From positions 14,657,151 to 14,721,150 of the forward strand of contig NC_045143.1 of assembly GCF_008831285.2 (NCBI RefSeq): DNA of 64,000 nucleotides, read 5' to 3'. Under the pieces are notes generated by a model that worked only from the letters and a program-made list of their open reading frames with translations, ran no database searches and was not told where the DNA came from. Of this stretch, positions 38,430 through 50,158 are shown in pieces. Origin of the DNA: Nymphaea colorata (taxonomy: Eukaryota; Streptophyta; Magnoliopsida; Nymphaeales; Nymphaeaceae). Position 1 is the first letter of the stretch. Every line of letters starts with the position of its first letter. A program made the position numbers and the translations under genes.

Positions 38430-40625
38430 TCAGGAAATAAGATTACCGCCCACAAAGACACAAAACCCGGTAGTAGACTTCCTATCATCTACAGATCCAG
38501 CATAATCAGCATCACTATACGCCTCGATGTCAACACATTCTCCTTTCTTGAACCATAGCCCCTTTCCCGGGGCTGATTTCAAGTATCTTACAATCATTAG
38601 AGCTGCATCCCAGTGAACTTTTCGGGGTTTTTCCATGAATTGGCTCAACTTATTCACAGCAAAGCTAATGTCAGGACGAGTGACAGTCAAATATAACAGT
38701 TTCCCTATCAGAGATCTGTAAGATCTAGAGTCAAACGGCTCTGAGTCATCATGTATATGAATGCGAGGATTCATGGGAAGTGTGGCAGGTTTAGCCCCCA
38801 ATAGTCCCGTTTCCTGTAGAAGATCAAGAGCATATTTCCTTTGAGACACTACAACTCCTTTATTACTACGAGCCACCTCAATACCAAGAAAATAACAAAG
38901 TTGTCCAAGGTCTTTCGTAACAAAGTGTTGCTGTAAAAACTCCTTTGTTTGAGCTATCTCTTGATCATTTTCCCCTGTAAGAACAATATCATCCACGTAG
39001 ACAATCAATATCACAAGTCCTGCTGAGCCTCGCTTGATAAACAATGAGTGATCAAGCTGGGATCGGCTAAATCCACACTTAGATAACACTTCAGTAAGCT
39101 TTTGGAACCATGCACGGGGACTCTGTTTGAGTCCATAAATAGCCTTCTTTAACTTGCATACCTTGGAACACTCCCCTTGTCGCTCAAAACCAGGTGGTTG
39201 CTGCATATAAACAATTTCAGAAAGGTCTCCATACAGAAAGGCATTTTTGACATCCAATTGAAAAAGAGGCCACTCTCGTTGGACAGCAAGAGAGATAATC
39301 AAGCGAATAGTGCCCAACCGGGCCACAGGCGAAAAGGTTTCAAAGAAGTCAACACCATAAGTATGAGTATACCCTTTTGCGACAAGACGGGCCTTGAACC
39401 TTTCAACTGACCCATCAGAATGATACTTGATGGTGAATACCCATCGTGAGCCAACCACATCACAGCGTGTTGGGGGGTCTACCAAATCCCAAGTCTCCCG
39501 AGAAAGAAGAGCATCCATTTCCTCCTGCATAGCTTGTCGCCAACGTGGATCTAACAGGGCGTGATGGTGCGAGGACGGGATAACATGACTAGATAAAGCT
39601 TGATCAAACTGTACTAAGTGTGTACTCAGATGAGCAGTAGAGACAGAATTAGATATAGGATGTAAGGTACACTGTCGCTTGCCCTTGCGAATAGCAATAG
39701 GGAGATCTGCTGCAGAATAGTCATCACTTAAACCTGAGTCAGTCTTATCAGTAGAGCTTACCTCTTGAGACGATGCTGGTGGACGGTTGAGAGAGGGACC
39801 TAGACGACGAGTGTAAACCAACGGAGGCTCAAGAAAACGTTCATGTGACCTAGGTTGAGATGATGGAAATGACTCAAGTGACACTGGTGGAATAGGAAGA
39901 GGTATAGGTGCATGCATCTCAGATGAAGAGGGACTTGACGGAGGGAAATAAGGACGAGACTCAAAGAAGGTAACATCCGCACTGATAATGTCTTTCTTGG
40001 TCAAGGGATCAAAGCATTTGTATCCCTTTTGATTAGCTGAATAGCCAATAAAGATACATTTGATGGCTTGGGCAGCAAGTTTGCTTTTGTTCGGGCCTAG
40101 GATATGTGCAAAGCAAGTGCATCCAAAAACTTTGGGAGGTAAATGAAATAATGAACGCCCTGGATATAGAATTTGAATTGGAATACGGTCTTGAATGGAG
40201 GAAGAGGGTAATCTATTAATGAGGTAACACGCAGTAAGGATAGCATCACCCCAAAAATAGGCAGGCATGTGAGAATGTAACATGAGGGTACGAGCTACGT
40301 TTAGGAGTTGCCGATGTTTGCGTTCGGCTACACCATTCTGTTGGGACGTATGTGGACAAGTATATTGAGGTCGAATTCCATGGTCGACATAAAACTGAAG
40401 TAGAATGGAAGACTTGAATTCAAGAGCATTATCAGTGCGAATATTTTTGACAATGAATCCAAACTGAGTTTTTATTTCCTTGATAAATTTTTGAAGAATA
40501 CATATGACTTCAGATCTTTCCCTTAACAAGAAAACCCAACTGACTCTAGTAAAATCATCAACTAGAACAAGATAATATCGAAAACATGATCGAAAAGGAA
40601 CCCGACTAGGACCCCATACATCCAC
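38430..40625 (-). pseudogene. Copia C integrase, reverse transcriptase and RNase H start
   Basis: 731 open codons. The integrase core has LVDDFTRVSWVFLL, IRTDNALEF and a GVAERKHRQLL segment. The RT has FETFSPVARLGTIR, FQLDVKNAFLYGDL, IYGLKQSPRAWF and catalytic IVYVDDIVLTGEN. The RNase H start is AYSDADYAGSVDDRKSTTGF. It ends at a TGA (38430-38432) exactly where a Trp codon is expected before RSKKQN. The frame continues open to the LTR beyond it, so a single nonsense change separates it from the next part. Confidence 0.93.
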
Positions 40626-41767
40626 ATGAATGAGATCAAAAGGACTCTGACTCGATGGACTCTGACTCGAAGGAAAGCTGCTCCGTGTTGGCAGGCATCA
40701 CATAAGAAGGACTCTGATGCAGGAATGTATGGAAACATGCGACGAAGTTTTGGTACGGAAGGATGACCCAATCTGAGATGCCATTGGAAGGGAGAAGGCT
40801 TGGAAGGGACTGAAGATGCAGCAACATCAACTGGGATTGACAAAAAATAAAGGCCCTCACGCTCATGGCCGCCACCAATCATCTTCCCAGTTGGTAAGTC
40901 CTGAAAAGAACAAGAGTCAGATTCAAAAATGACTTTACATTGTAAGTCGATAGCTAGCTGCTTCACAGATATCAAATTAACAGGAAACTGAGGTGCATAT
41001 AGCACATGTGTAATAGTGCCTAAATGTGGAAGATAAATATCACCGCTACCCAAAACAGGGGACAACTTGCCATTAGCCAGCTTAACATACTGTGGTGTAG
41101 AAAATCTGACAAATGATGAAAAATTTTGTGGTTGATTACAACAATGTCTAGAAGCGCCCGAGTCTATCATCCATGTCATACCTGGATCAGCAGTAGGAGC
41201 ACCAACAGAGAATGCTGAATCTACAACAGCAGCATTGGTAGATGTAGAGGCAGATGTAGAGCCAGACCTCTGAGCAAGAACACGATCATATTCATCCTTA
41301 CTTAGGTTAAGAGAATATGACATAGATATAGAAGGATCAGTAGAAGACTCAACCATAGATATTGTTGCCTTTGAATGAGTTGCTTGGGATGAAGAAGGAC
41401 CTCTGCTTGTGGTGATTCTACCTCCACCACGTCCAGAGGAAACATTAGACCTGAGGTGAGGATGTTTGTCCCAACAACGGTCCTCTAGATGACCAATTTT
41501 GCCACAATAAGAGCACTGAAATCTGCCACGTCCAGCACCACGGCTTGTACCACACCCCCTAGTGCCTCCAAAAGAACTAGGGCCCCGTCCTCCTGATATC
41601 ACAAGTACAGAGACTGGTATGTCATGTGTAGTCTGAGAAAGAGTGGCTGCAAAGCGACTCAGCCTATTATACGTGTCTGCTAAATCTGGAAGTTCACTGC
41701 CTGTTAGAATTTGAGACTTTGCCACAGAGTATTCTGAAGATAGGCCAGATAAAAACTTTGCCACCAT
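40562..41767 (-). pseudogene. Copia C gag C-terminus, zinc knuckle, protease, pre-integrase
   Basis: 401 open codons: FLSGLSSEYSVAKSQIL, zinc knuckle CSYCGKIGHLEDRC (CX2CX4HX4C), protease WMIDSGASRHCC, and the pre-integrase WHLRLGHPSVPKLRRM with CDACQHG. The frame is lost near 40625, where the integrase core begins in another frame. A short tandem duplication (gactctgactcgatg-type, about 40640-40672) lies at this point and probably caused the shift. Confidence 0.9.
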
Positions 41768-41774
41768 ACCAGTC

Positions 41775-42266
41775 TCAACGTGTGATGCATAACAATGCTG
41801 GCAAGGTGGGCGAAGAGCCCTTTAACCGTTCATATGCAGCAGTCAAAGTAGCAAAATATTGAGATAAGTCCTGATCCCCTTGTCGAATGTTGCATAACTC
41901 CTCTTCTAGTTGTAGGATCTTGATTACATTAGTGGCATGCGAGTATGTCTTTCTCAAGAAAGACCACATATCCTTGGCCTTGGTATAATATGCAATAGTT
42001 GGGGCTATATGAGACTCCACACTATTCATAATCCAAGACATAACAATATAATTATCTTCATCCCACGCAGCATATATTCCTTTTTTCTCAATAGGTTCAT
42101 CCTCCTCAAGAATATATTTCTTCCTATGACTAGCCACCGACATTATGAATACCCTAGACGATATTTCATAATTTGAGCCATTAAGTTTCATCGTGGTTCC
42201 ATAAGAGAATGAATTCCCAGCCATCTTGTAGTCAGTAGACCCTTCAGATTTACTGTTTTCAGCCAT
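41775..42266 (-). pseudogene. Copia C gag, N-terminal part
   Basis: A true ATG at 42264-42266 opens 163 codons: TMKLNGSNYEISSRVFIMSV, then VMSWIMNSVESHIAPTI, DMWSFLRKTYSHATNV and LEEELCNIRQGDQDLSQYF, the copia gag (UBN2-like) domain. The frame terminates just after ERLKGSSPTLP. Gag sequence continues in a different frame at 41767, so a frameshift lies near 41775-41815. Confidence 0.88.
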
Positions 42267-42970
42267 AGTAAATAAAGAAGACCAGATTGACGCAAACGTT
42301 TAAAGAAAGAGGGCTAGGAAATTACTGTCACTTCAGATCTGGTTCAGCCGATGACAAAAAACAAGAATGAACTCCCAACGACTGAAGACTGTTGCTCCCA
42401 ACGACTGAAGACTGCTGCCACTTATAACAGCAGCTAGTTCTCATAAAACTTCCTATCCACGTGTCAAAGAAATCCACGAAATCAAACAAAAAACTTGTAC
42501 TAAGGATCAGCAACAGTCCTCACGCAGCCTTTCTTTACTGAATTTGTATCCACGATCTATAGAAAAAATCTGATCATATTCAAAAACCTGAATTTATAAG
42601 CAGCACATAGACTCCACAAAGCATCCACAACACCTCACGCAGCTTGACTTTACCGAAACTGTATTTACGATCATCACAAACCACAGCGTCACACGTCACG
42701 CTGCATCCACAATAGTCTCTTCATACGACCAATATGAGGATCTGATCACGCCTTCCACATAGGCGTGATCATGTCCTCCTTCTCACGGCACGCCCAACCC
42801 CTATTCCCTCACTGTCTCCTTATTGGGTGATAAGAGGGAATAAGGAGTAGCGGTGACAAGGGAGAGAACGAAAGAAAAAAAAAAGGAACGAACTCACTTG
42901 GCTGTTCGCCGGAAAGATTGTCGCCGGAGAAGGTCACCGGAAAGCGCACTCTGCCGTCGACGCCCACACC
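42267..42970 (-). other. Copia C 5' untranslated leader
   Basis: Between primer-binding site and gag ATG. No long open frame. Contains repeated ctcacgcagc units (near 42520, 42635) and a short duplicated acgactgaagactg (about 42378 and 42398). Confidence 0.6.
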
Positions 42971-42983
42971 CGCTCTGATACCA
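42971..42983 (-). other. Copia C primer-binding site
   Basis: Minus-strand TGGTATCAGAGCG directly after the 5' LTR; complementary to the 3' end of initiator tRNA-Met. Confidence 0.93.
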
Positions 42984-43165
42984 TGTTATGAGAGAGAGAG
43001 AGAGGCGGCGAAAAGTCATCATGCATTACGTGACCCTAATCTCTATTAAGAGATTAGGGTTAGGGAAAATTACAAGAGAAGTCCACTAAAAATAACAAAA
43101 CATTTAAAGAGACCCTCCCTAACTTCCTAATATTTCAGAAAACCCCTTTTTTTGTATCTTTAACA
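42984..43165 (-). repeat. Copia C 5' LTR (right)
   Basis: 182 bp; three differences from the left LTR by eye, all transitions. Confidence 0.97.
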
Positions 43166-43170
43166 AATTC

Positions 43171-44375
43171 TAACTCTATGTGATGAAGTAAAAGTTTCAT
43201 AAGACACAAACCTATTGGGTTGTCTTACATTTCTAGTGGATCTCCTAAGGTTTTCTTCACTTCGAGTTGATTGAAGATCAATAGTCTCATGATGTTCTTC
43301 TTCACCAACTTCTTGTTGCCGGTTTCTTCTATGATAAGTGATTATATCCTTGGCTACTCTACTATCATTACCATCAGTGTTACTATCATCAACATCATGC
43401 ATTTTATCATCACATTGAGAGAGGAACTTAAATAAAAAGGAATAATCATTATTGTGTTGAGACTCCCCATAATTTTTAAATCCACTTTCGTCTTCACAAA
43501 ACCTTACATTCCTTGAGACGATGATCTTGTCTTTAATAGAGTTATAACATTTGTAGCTTTTTGAGTTTCAGAATAACCAATAAAAGCACATTCAATAACT
43601 TTTGAACTTAGCTTGTCAGCCTTGTCATTAAGAACAAAGCATTTGCATCCAAAAGTATGAAGTCTATTGAAATTGGGTTCATACTTGAATAATTTTTCAA
43701 ACGGAGTGGTGTTATTTAAAACTTTTGAAGGCATTCTGTTTATGAGATAAACAGTGTTTCAGCCCAAAAGTTTTTAGGCACATTTTTTGGAAATAAGAAG
43801 AGTTCTTGTTGTTTCAATTATGTGCCTATGTTTCCTTTCAGAAAGTCCATTTTGTTGAGGGGTTTTTGGACATGATTTTTGATGGACTATCCCATAGTTT
43901 TCCAAATATCTTTTGAACTCATTTGAAATGTATTCACCCCCGAATCAGTCCTTAAAATTTTTAATTTAACATTGAACTGTGTTTGTACCAACATGTGAAA
44001 ATTTTTGAATATCTAAAAAACTTCGGATTTATATTTTAGGAAATATATCCAACAATACCTAGTGAAGTCATCAATGAAGATCACATAATATGATAGCCCT
44101 CTTTTTGACATGATAGGAGAGGGTCCCCATACATCAGAATGAACAAGCTCAAAAGGCAAAGAAGAGAAAAAGTTCCTTTCTCCAAAAGATAAAGATTTCA
44201 TTTTTCCATGTATACAATCATTACATTTAAAGTTTTCAATACAAATATTCTTGATAGGACTCATCATAGATAATTTTCTAATATTTGGATGACCTAATCT
44301 TTGGTGCCAAACATTGATGTCTACATTTTCAACATAGTGACAAAACTTTTCTTTGGGGATGCATAAATTGTCCAT
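43171..44375 (-). pseudogene. Copia B integrase
   Basis: The 44013-44375 frame has WHQRLGHPNIRKL (zinc-binding pre-integrase), CNDCIHGKM, HSDVWGPSP and FIDDFTRYCWIYFLK. The 43504-43734 frame has the C-terminal FEKLFKYEPNFNRLHTFGCKCF and IGYSETQKA. Frames between are broken. A linker frame (43171-43402) leads into RT, which is then split by copia C. Confidence 0.82.
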
Positions 44376-44387
44376 GTAGTAAAGGTC

Positions 44388-45198
44388 TCATTTTCTAAAA
44401 CCTTCCCCAATCAATCTCCCGTTTTGGTGATCCTGCACCAAACATTTATTTGATGAGAAAACAACATCAAATCCAAGATCTGAGATTTGTGACACAGAAA
44501 GTAAGTTAAGATTAAGTCTAGGGAAATAACTAACTTTTGGAACAAAAAAATTTGTTTTCAAAATTCCCAATCCCTTTAACACTCAAAGAAGTTCCATCGG
44601 CGGTAACTACATTTGATTCTTTTCTTGTTTGTTCAAAATTGGTCAAAGAAGATACATTTGGTGTCATATGAAAAGACGCACCGGAATCTAAAAGCCAATA
44701 AAACATACCGGGAGTGTTGGAGATGGATGCCGTTGTTGCTAATGCACCGGAATTTGACTCCTTGATCATGGGTTGAAGGGCCATCAGGATTTGATTCAAC
44801 GTTGTGGATATAGATGAGAGATCACATCCTTCATTTGCGACATTTGCGGCCTTTCTTTGATCAAATTGTTTAATGTTATAATGTCCACCTTGAGGATATG
44901 AAATTCCCCGGTTGTGTTGCCCTCCTTGAGGATATGAAGTTCCTCCTTTGAAAAAAATTCCTCCATGATTCCGCAATTGTCCTTCATTGTTGTTCAACTT
45001 TGGACAACTAGGTCTTATGTAACCCGGTTCATGACAAAAGTGACAAATAACTCTATATTCTCCTCTAATTTGATTCTTAAAGTGAGGAGGTCTAAAAGAT
45101 TTGATGTTGTTTCCAGGTCTAGAAGCGGCTAATGCTCTTTCTTCTTCTTGTTTTGAGATAAGAATACTATCCTTATCCATTTCTTTGGATAGTTTCAT
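44388..45198 (-). pseudogene. Copia B zinc knuckle and protease
   Basis: A Cys-box CHFCHEPGYIRPSC, in which the usual histidine position appears as tyrosine, is followed by the protease motif WLLDSGASFHMT. The frame then shifts into 44388-44582 (LLSVSQISDLGF, a pre-integrase segment). The frame break near 44530-44582 and the altered zinc knuckle suggest decay. Confidence 0.8.
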
Positions 45199-45204
45199 TC
45201 TAGT

Positions 45205-46050
45205 TTATTCTCCACTTAGCTTTGTAAGAAGTTCATGAATGGGTGGAGGAGAAGCAAAAGAAAGAAGGGCTGACCTTATTTGTTCAAATTCGGGTCGTAG
45301 CCCTTGAAGGAATTGAAAAAACCGAAATTCATCCACTTTAATTATTCTAATCTCATGGCATTTGCAATCCATCCCTAGTTTGGGATTTAGTTGATCTAAC
45401 TCATTCCATACACTAGATATTTCCATGAAAAATTCTCTAACATTTTTCTCTCCTTGCTTGATACTTTGAGCCTTTTGAATCAAAAGATACTTCCGGGCCA
45501 TATCTTTTTGGGTGAACATTCCCTTGAGATATTCCCAAACTTCACTAGCCTTTTCATAATACATAAGGTTTTGGGCAATCCTAGGTTCAATACTTCCATA
45601 AATCCATTCTTTAATCATAGAATTCTTGGCTTCCCAATCGTCTAATTTTTTGTAATATTCATTCATGGCATTTTGTCTTTCCACTCCATCTAGTTGTTTC
45701 TCAATTCCATTTTCTATTTTGGTCAACTTAAGAGTGGGAGTGATAGACGTACCTCTTATGAAGCCCCATAAATATTTTCCTTTGATATGCATTTCCAAAC
45801 ATTTTGCCTATAGTGTATAATTGGTTCCATCGAGCTTGTACGGAGCATAATAACTTCCTCCTTCGATTGAAACTTTGGAGTCTTCCATGAGAGCAATATT
45901 TGAGACAATAATCTCCAAGGAAGTCAAGAAGAAACTCTTCTAGAAATTTCACCAAACAGTTGGTGAGCAGCCACAACAAAAAAGCCTTCAAGAAATGATA
46001 TTCACCAGCAAAAAATCTCTTCAATCGAACCAGCAACCTAGCCTTTAATA
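45205..46050 (-). pseudogene. Copia B gag
   Basis: The 45205-45798 frame contains the copia gag helical domain (WIYGSIEPRIAQNLMYYEKASEVWEYL, QKAQSIKQGEKNVREFF). There is no ATG start in this frame; the N-terminal codons appear to lie in other frames up to about 46050, so the gene is frameshifted near its start. Confidence 0.8.
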
Positions 46051-46084
46051 AGCTTCAAGAATCATTCCCATGGCTCTGATACTA

Positions 46085-46466
46085 TGTGAAAAGTGACTAT
46101 AACAATCACAAAAGATGCATATAATACTAAAAAGGCACTAAGGCCTAGTGGAGAAGAGTAATACTCATTCAATAATCTATATGAAGGCTGTAAAACACAA
46201 CTTCTTTAGTACAAGGGGCAGCTCTACATTTTATACAAGAAGGGAAAGACAAGAGAAGGAGTTAGAGGAGGCTGTTCTAGCCATTGGAGGTTCCGACGGC
46301 TCATAAAAGAGCCGTTGGAACTCCCAACGGCTAGAACATTAGGTTAAAAAGAATAAAAAATAAAACAAAAATAAAAGAATAAAATACATGAAAAATAAAA
46401 CAGAAAAGTAAAACCTAACCTAGCTAAGCCTAGCTATGATATGCTAACATATCTTATTTTCTAACA
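46085..46466 (-). repeat. Copia B 5' LTR (right)
   Basis: 382 bp, same ends as the left LTR. Two hairpin units near 46285-46335, the first with a mismatched stem. Confidence 0.93.
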
Positions 46467-46471
46467 AAACT

Positions 46472-47520
46472 AAGTCATTTCCTGTTGTCCCTTTGAGATA
46501 TCTTAATATTCTTTTGACAACATCCATGTGAGTATCTCTAGATGCATGCATAAATTGAGATACTTGATTCACAACATATATAATAGCAGGTTTGGTGAAT
46601 GTAAGATATTGGAGTGCCCCATCAATGCTTTGATATTGTGTAGGGTCTTCATATAACTCCTCGTCATGAACATTTAGTCTTTGATTTAGAACACTAGGAG
46701 TTCCAACTGGCTCACACTTAGACATAACTGTCTTTTTCAGTAGATCAAACGTCTATTTTTGTTGTGTCAATGTGAGGCGATTATTGTGCCTATCAAACTC
46801 CACTCCAAGAAAGAATCGTAAATCACCAAGCTCTTTCATTTTGAAGTTCTGCATAATCAAAGCTTTAGTATCTCTTATGTGTTTTTCAGAATTGCCTGTG
46901 ATAGCAATATCATCAACATATATAAGAAGTAAAAAAAATATGTTTTCTTTTCGATAAATGAAAAGAGAGTGATCTAGAGGACATCTCCAAAAACCACATT
47001 CTTGAATCTTGCATGAGAAACTGTCAAACCATGAGCGTGAGGCTTGTTTGAGTCTATAAATAGATTTTCTTAGTTTACAAACTCACGCATAAGAGTCTCC
47101 TTTCGTATATCCTGGAGGTTGTTCCATATATACTTCCTCCCTCATATTACCGTGAAGAAAAGTATTCTTTACGTCCATTTGATGTAGTCTCTATGTATAT
47201 TCAACAGCCAACGATATAATCACACGGATTGTTTCCATTTTGATCATAGGGCTGAATGTCTCATCATAATCTTGTCTATATTGCTGCGTGAAGCCTTGTG
47301 CCACCAGTCTTGCCTTGTATCTTTTCATACTGCTATCGGGTTTATATTTGACTTTATAAATCCATTTCGATCCTATTACATTCTTTTCTTTAGGTCTAGG
47401 AACAAATTTCCATGTCCCATATTAATGTAGTGCATCTATTTCTTCATTCATTGCCCTGATTCTATGTGACGACTTGGATGCTTCCTCAAAAGTAGGTTCA
47501 TCTTGTTTTATAGTTTGGGT
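46472..47520 (-). pseudogene. Copia A reverse transcriptase
   Basis: Minus-strand frames encode KCEPVGTPSVLNQRL, DPTQYQSIDGALQYLTFTKP and FMHASRDTHMDVVKRILRYLKG (46472-46725). Further RT blocks follow in broken frames to about 47400, including the complement of a YVDDI-type segment near 46900-46925. Multiple stops and frameshifts. The left end is the copia B insertion point. Confidence 0.75.
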
Positions 47521-47558
47521 CATAAAGAGCTGACAATCTAAGGAAAGATTATTATAAC

Positions 47559-48736
47559 TTAACCATCGATGAATGGGGTGTTGCACTCGCTCAGATCTTT
47601 TAATAGGCTGTCATCATAGACTTCCTCATGGGAAGAGGTCGTATTGCCCATCCCTCTTTTTTGATGAGTGTAAACCTGTCCTGAAAATCGCCATGAAGCA
47701 TTGTTTTCTCCTTCTTTCGTAGCTGGAATGAGTTCTTTGTTTCCTTCTGTTTGTGTAAGGTGTGGAGATCCTATCTCATCATGTGGATGAGGTTCTAGAT
47801 TACCTTCTGCAAATAATTCAGCACTTACCCAAGTATCATATGATTCCACGGGTTGAGAATTCTCAGTAGAAATGTTAAAGTTGTGTTTGTCATACACAAC
47901 ATTTGTTGATACTTTGATGCATTTGGTTGCAGGGTCGTAACATCTAAAACCTTTGTATTCATCTGCATAACTAACAAACCTGCACTGGACTGCTTTGCTT
48001 TGAAATTTACTTGTTAATGATGAGTCAATGTGAACATAGCACACACATTCGAAAACCCTTAAATTATTGTAGTTTGGATTTCGACCAAAAAGAGTGAAGT
48101 AAGGAGATTTTGAATCCAAAACTATCATGGGCAGACATTTTATTATGTGTACAACAGTGTGAAAGGCCTTAGTCCATAGAGTAATAGGAGTATTACTATC
48201 ATGCATCATACTCATACCACTTCCTACGATGTGACAATGTTTCTGTTCAGCTACGCCATTTTGTTGTGGGGTGTATGGGCAAGAAATCTGTCAAGTTATC
48301 TATTTTCTTGTAAAAAGTTAATAAAGTCATGTGAAGAATATTCTCCCAACACATCAAACTAGAAATGTACAACCTTAGACAAAAACTGGGCTTGGACCAT
48401 GACATGAAATTCTTGAAAGACACTAAACACTTCTGATTTTTGTTTCATGAAGTGAATCCAAGTATATCGAGAATAAGAATCTATGAATAAAACATAATAG
48501 TGGAAGCCAGACAAGGAATCAATGGAAGCTGGCCCACATACATCAGAATAGACAATCTCAAAAGGTTCAGAAACTCTTTTATTTATATTATGAAAAGGAA
48601 GTATATGACTCTTACATAGTTCGCAACGAGAACATTTTTTGTCATAGGAATCAAAGGATAGACTGAATTTTAGAATGAGATTATCTGATGCAAGTTTTTC
48701 TAAAAACCCACAACCACAACCATACAACCATGCCAT
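47559..48736 (-). pseudogene. Copia A integrase
   Basis: Two frames. The 48359-48736 frame has CELCKSHILPF and YSDVCGPASIDSLSGFHYYV then FIDSYSRYTWIHFMKQKSEV, the integrase core start. The 47559-48215 frame has the C-terminal part: LFGRNPNYNNLRVFECVCYVH and FRCYDPATKC. They are separated by a frameshift near 48220-48350. Inactive. Confidence 0.8.
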
Positions 48737-48739
48737 AAA

Positions 48740-49776
48740 TCTGGCTTACTGACATTTAATTGGGATTCGCTAGAGTTTGGAATTTGTGAAGGTGCTTTGG
48801 AAGGAAAGCATGTCAATCAAGCTAGATTTGAAGAGGACTATAAGAAAGAAGGACTTTCCTTGAAGACATACATATTTCCTTGTCGTTCCCCTTTAGTGAA
48901 TGTTTTCTTTGTTAGAAGATCTTTGACATACACAGAGGAAGAAGTAAATTCAACAGGTGAGTTTGTATCATCTACAAGTTTAGAAAGGATAATATTCTTT
49001 TTGATATTTAGAGCAAGGGCAACATTTGACAAAGATAGTGGAAATGGTGATGTTGGAAGAGAAATTTGTGCATTTCCAACGTGTGATAGGATGAAAACTT
49101 CCGTCACTTGTAACTATATTACTTTTACCAGAATAACGAAAAAGATCATGTAACTTACCAGCATTTCCAGTTACATGAGTAGCAACACCTGAAGCCACAC
49201 CTGAAGCCAAATACCCTTCACCTTGATCATTCTGTTTCGTCGTCATCTTGGAGATAGCTATCATTAATATTTGTTGCACATTGGCTGGTGGGAGTTTGAC
49301 ATTCTATTCAACTTCAGGTTTATTGCCTCTGTTTTGTAGGTTGGACCAACAATTTGCTTTGATGTGACCCTTCTTGTTACATTGGAAACACGTTGGCACT
49401 TTCTTTGTTGTATTGGTCTGAAATCTTCCTGTAACACTCGGTGTTGGCAGAATACCTCAGCCATTTTGTCCAATGTGCCCACGATTCATGCCTCCTTGAT
49501 GAACCTCATGTCCTGCAGCAGCTTTAATAACTAAAACATTGTGAGCATTACCTTGGTTTGTTTCTCTTATGGGTAAGATAGGAAAAAGTTCAAGGGCAGT
49601 AGTGAAGGCATAAAAAACTGGTCCAAGACTGCTAAATAAGGTATCCAACAACTCCCAACTAATCAACCATCCCTTTTACACGTCCCAAATATTTCATAAT
49701 CGACATTGGCCCTTTACTGAGATTCTGAAATTCCTTCTTCAAATATAGAATACGTGCCTCTAAAATCGAAAAATAG
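48740..49776 (-). pseudogene. Copia A gag / protease region, 3' part
   Basis: Broken minus frames encode the stretch preceding integrase (SLSNVALALNIKKNIILSKL, VKDLLTKKTF). They also encode a Cys-rich gag segment near 49330-49400, and a gag helical part (EARILYLKKEFQNL, 49659-49775) that stops at the viral junction. Confidence 0.7.
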
Positions 49777-50158
49777 TACAAGAAAAACTTACAGTTAAGC
49801 TTAGGAAAAACTAGGAAAGGAAGGCAGGTAGCAAACTTGCTGAGTTGCTGCGATGCCTTCAACTGACTCCAGCTTCTCTATTTATAGAGAAGGGGTGTAG
49901 AAGACTTGTACTACCGGTGAAGCAACTGGTAGTACAGGTAACAAACTTGTACTGCGGTTGCAGTACTGGTTTTCAAAAACCATGGGCCGGTTTTGTCCAA
50001 CCGACAAATAAAAGGAAAAGTAGTGGTCACCATCTGGCGCACTACCTGACACTAGTACAATAATGACTCTTGTGACGTCATCTAGTGCGTCACTTACAAT
50101 TATTGATTCATTGACGTCATTGCATACGTCAGTTTTCCATTATTGGTGGTCCATGTCT
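49777..50158 (-). promoter_or_regulatory. Viral intergenic region and promoter, minus-strand copy
   Basis: On the minus strand: two as-1-type pairs of TGACG spaced 12 bp (plus-strand CGTCA at 50127/50115 and 50088/50076), then TATAAATA (complement at 49879-49886), and the start of the leader. It ends in the duplicated donor-like GTAAGT sequence, where viral similarity stops at about 49777. Confidence 0.85.

Larger units (their letters stand above)
37860..43165 (-). mobile_element. Copia C: youngest, nearly intact Ty1/copia element, inserted in copia B
   Basis: LTRs of 182 bp each (37860-38041, 42984-43165) differ at three positions by eye. The target-site duplication is aattc (37855-37859 and 43166-43170). 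The primer-binding site TGGTATCAGAGCG (minus strand, 42971-42983) is a perfect initiator tRNA-Met type. The polypurine-tract complement ctccccctcaagctgg begins at 38042. Total length is 5.3 kb with gag, protease, integrase, RT and RNase H in normal copia order, broken by only about three lesions. Confidence 0.97.
35878..46466 (-). mobile_element. Copia B: Ty1/copia element inserted in copia A
   Basis: LTRs at 35878-36280 and 46085-46466, with target-site duplication aaact (35873-35877 and 46467-46471). The primer-binding site is at 46071-46084 (minus strand TAGTATCAGAGCCA) and the polypurine-tract complement ccccccctta at 36281. The LTRs are close to identical apart from roughly ten substitutions and a few indels, one of which is a 31-bp hairpin-repeat copy difference. 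Its pol is interrupted by copia C at 37860. Confidence 0.95.

Noticed and set aside
49845-50063. 72-codon frame repeated at 54897-55100 and 58832-59050
   Set aside because: It falls in the viral promoter/leader repeat, on the strand opposite to viral transcription; conservation follows from the repeated DNA.
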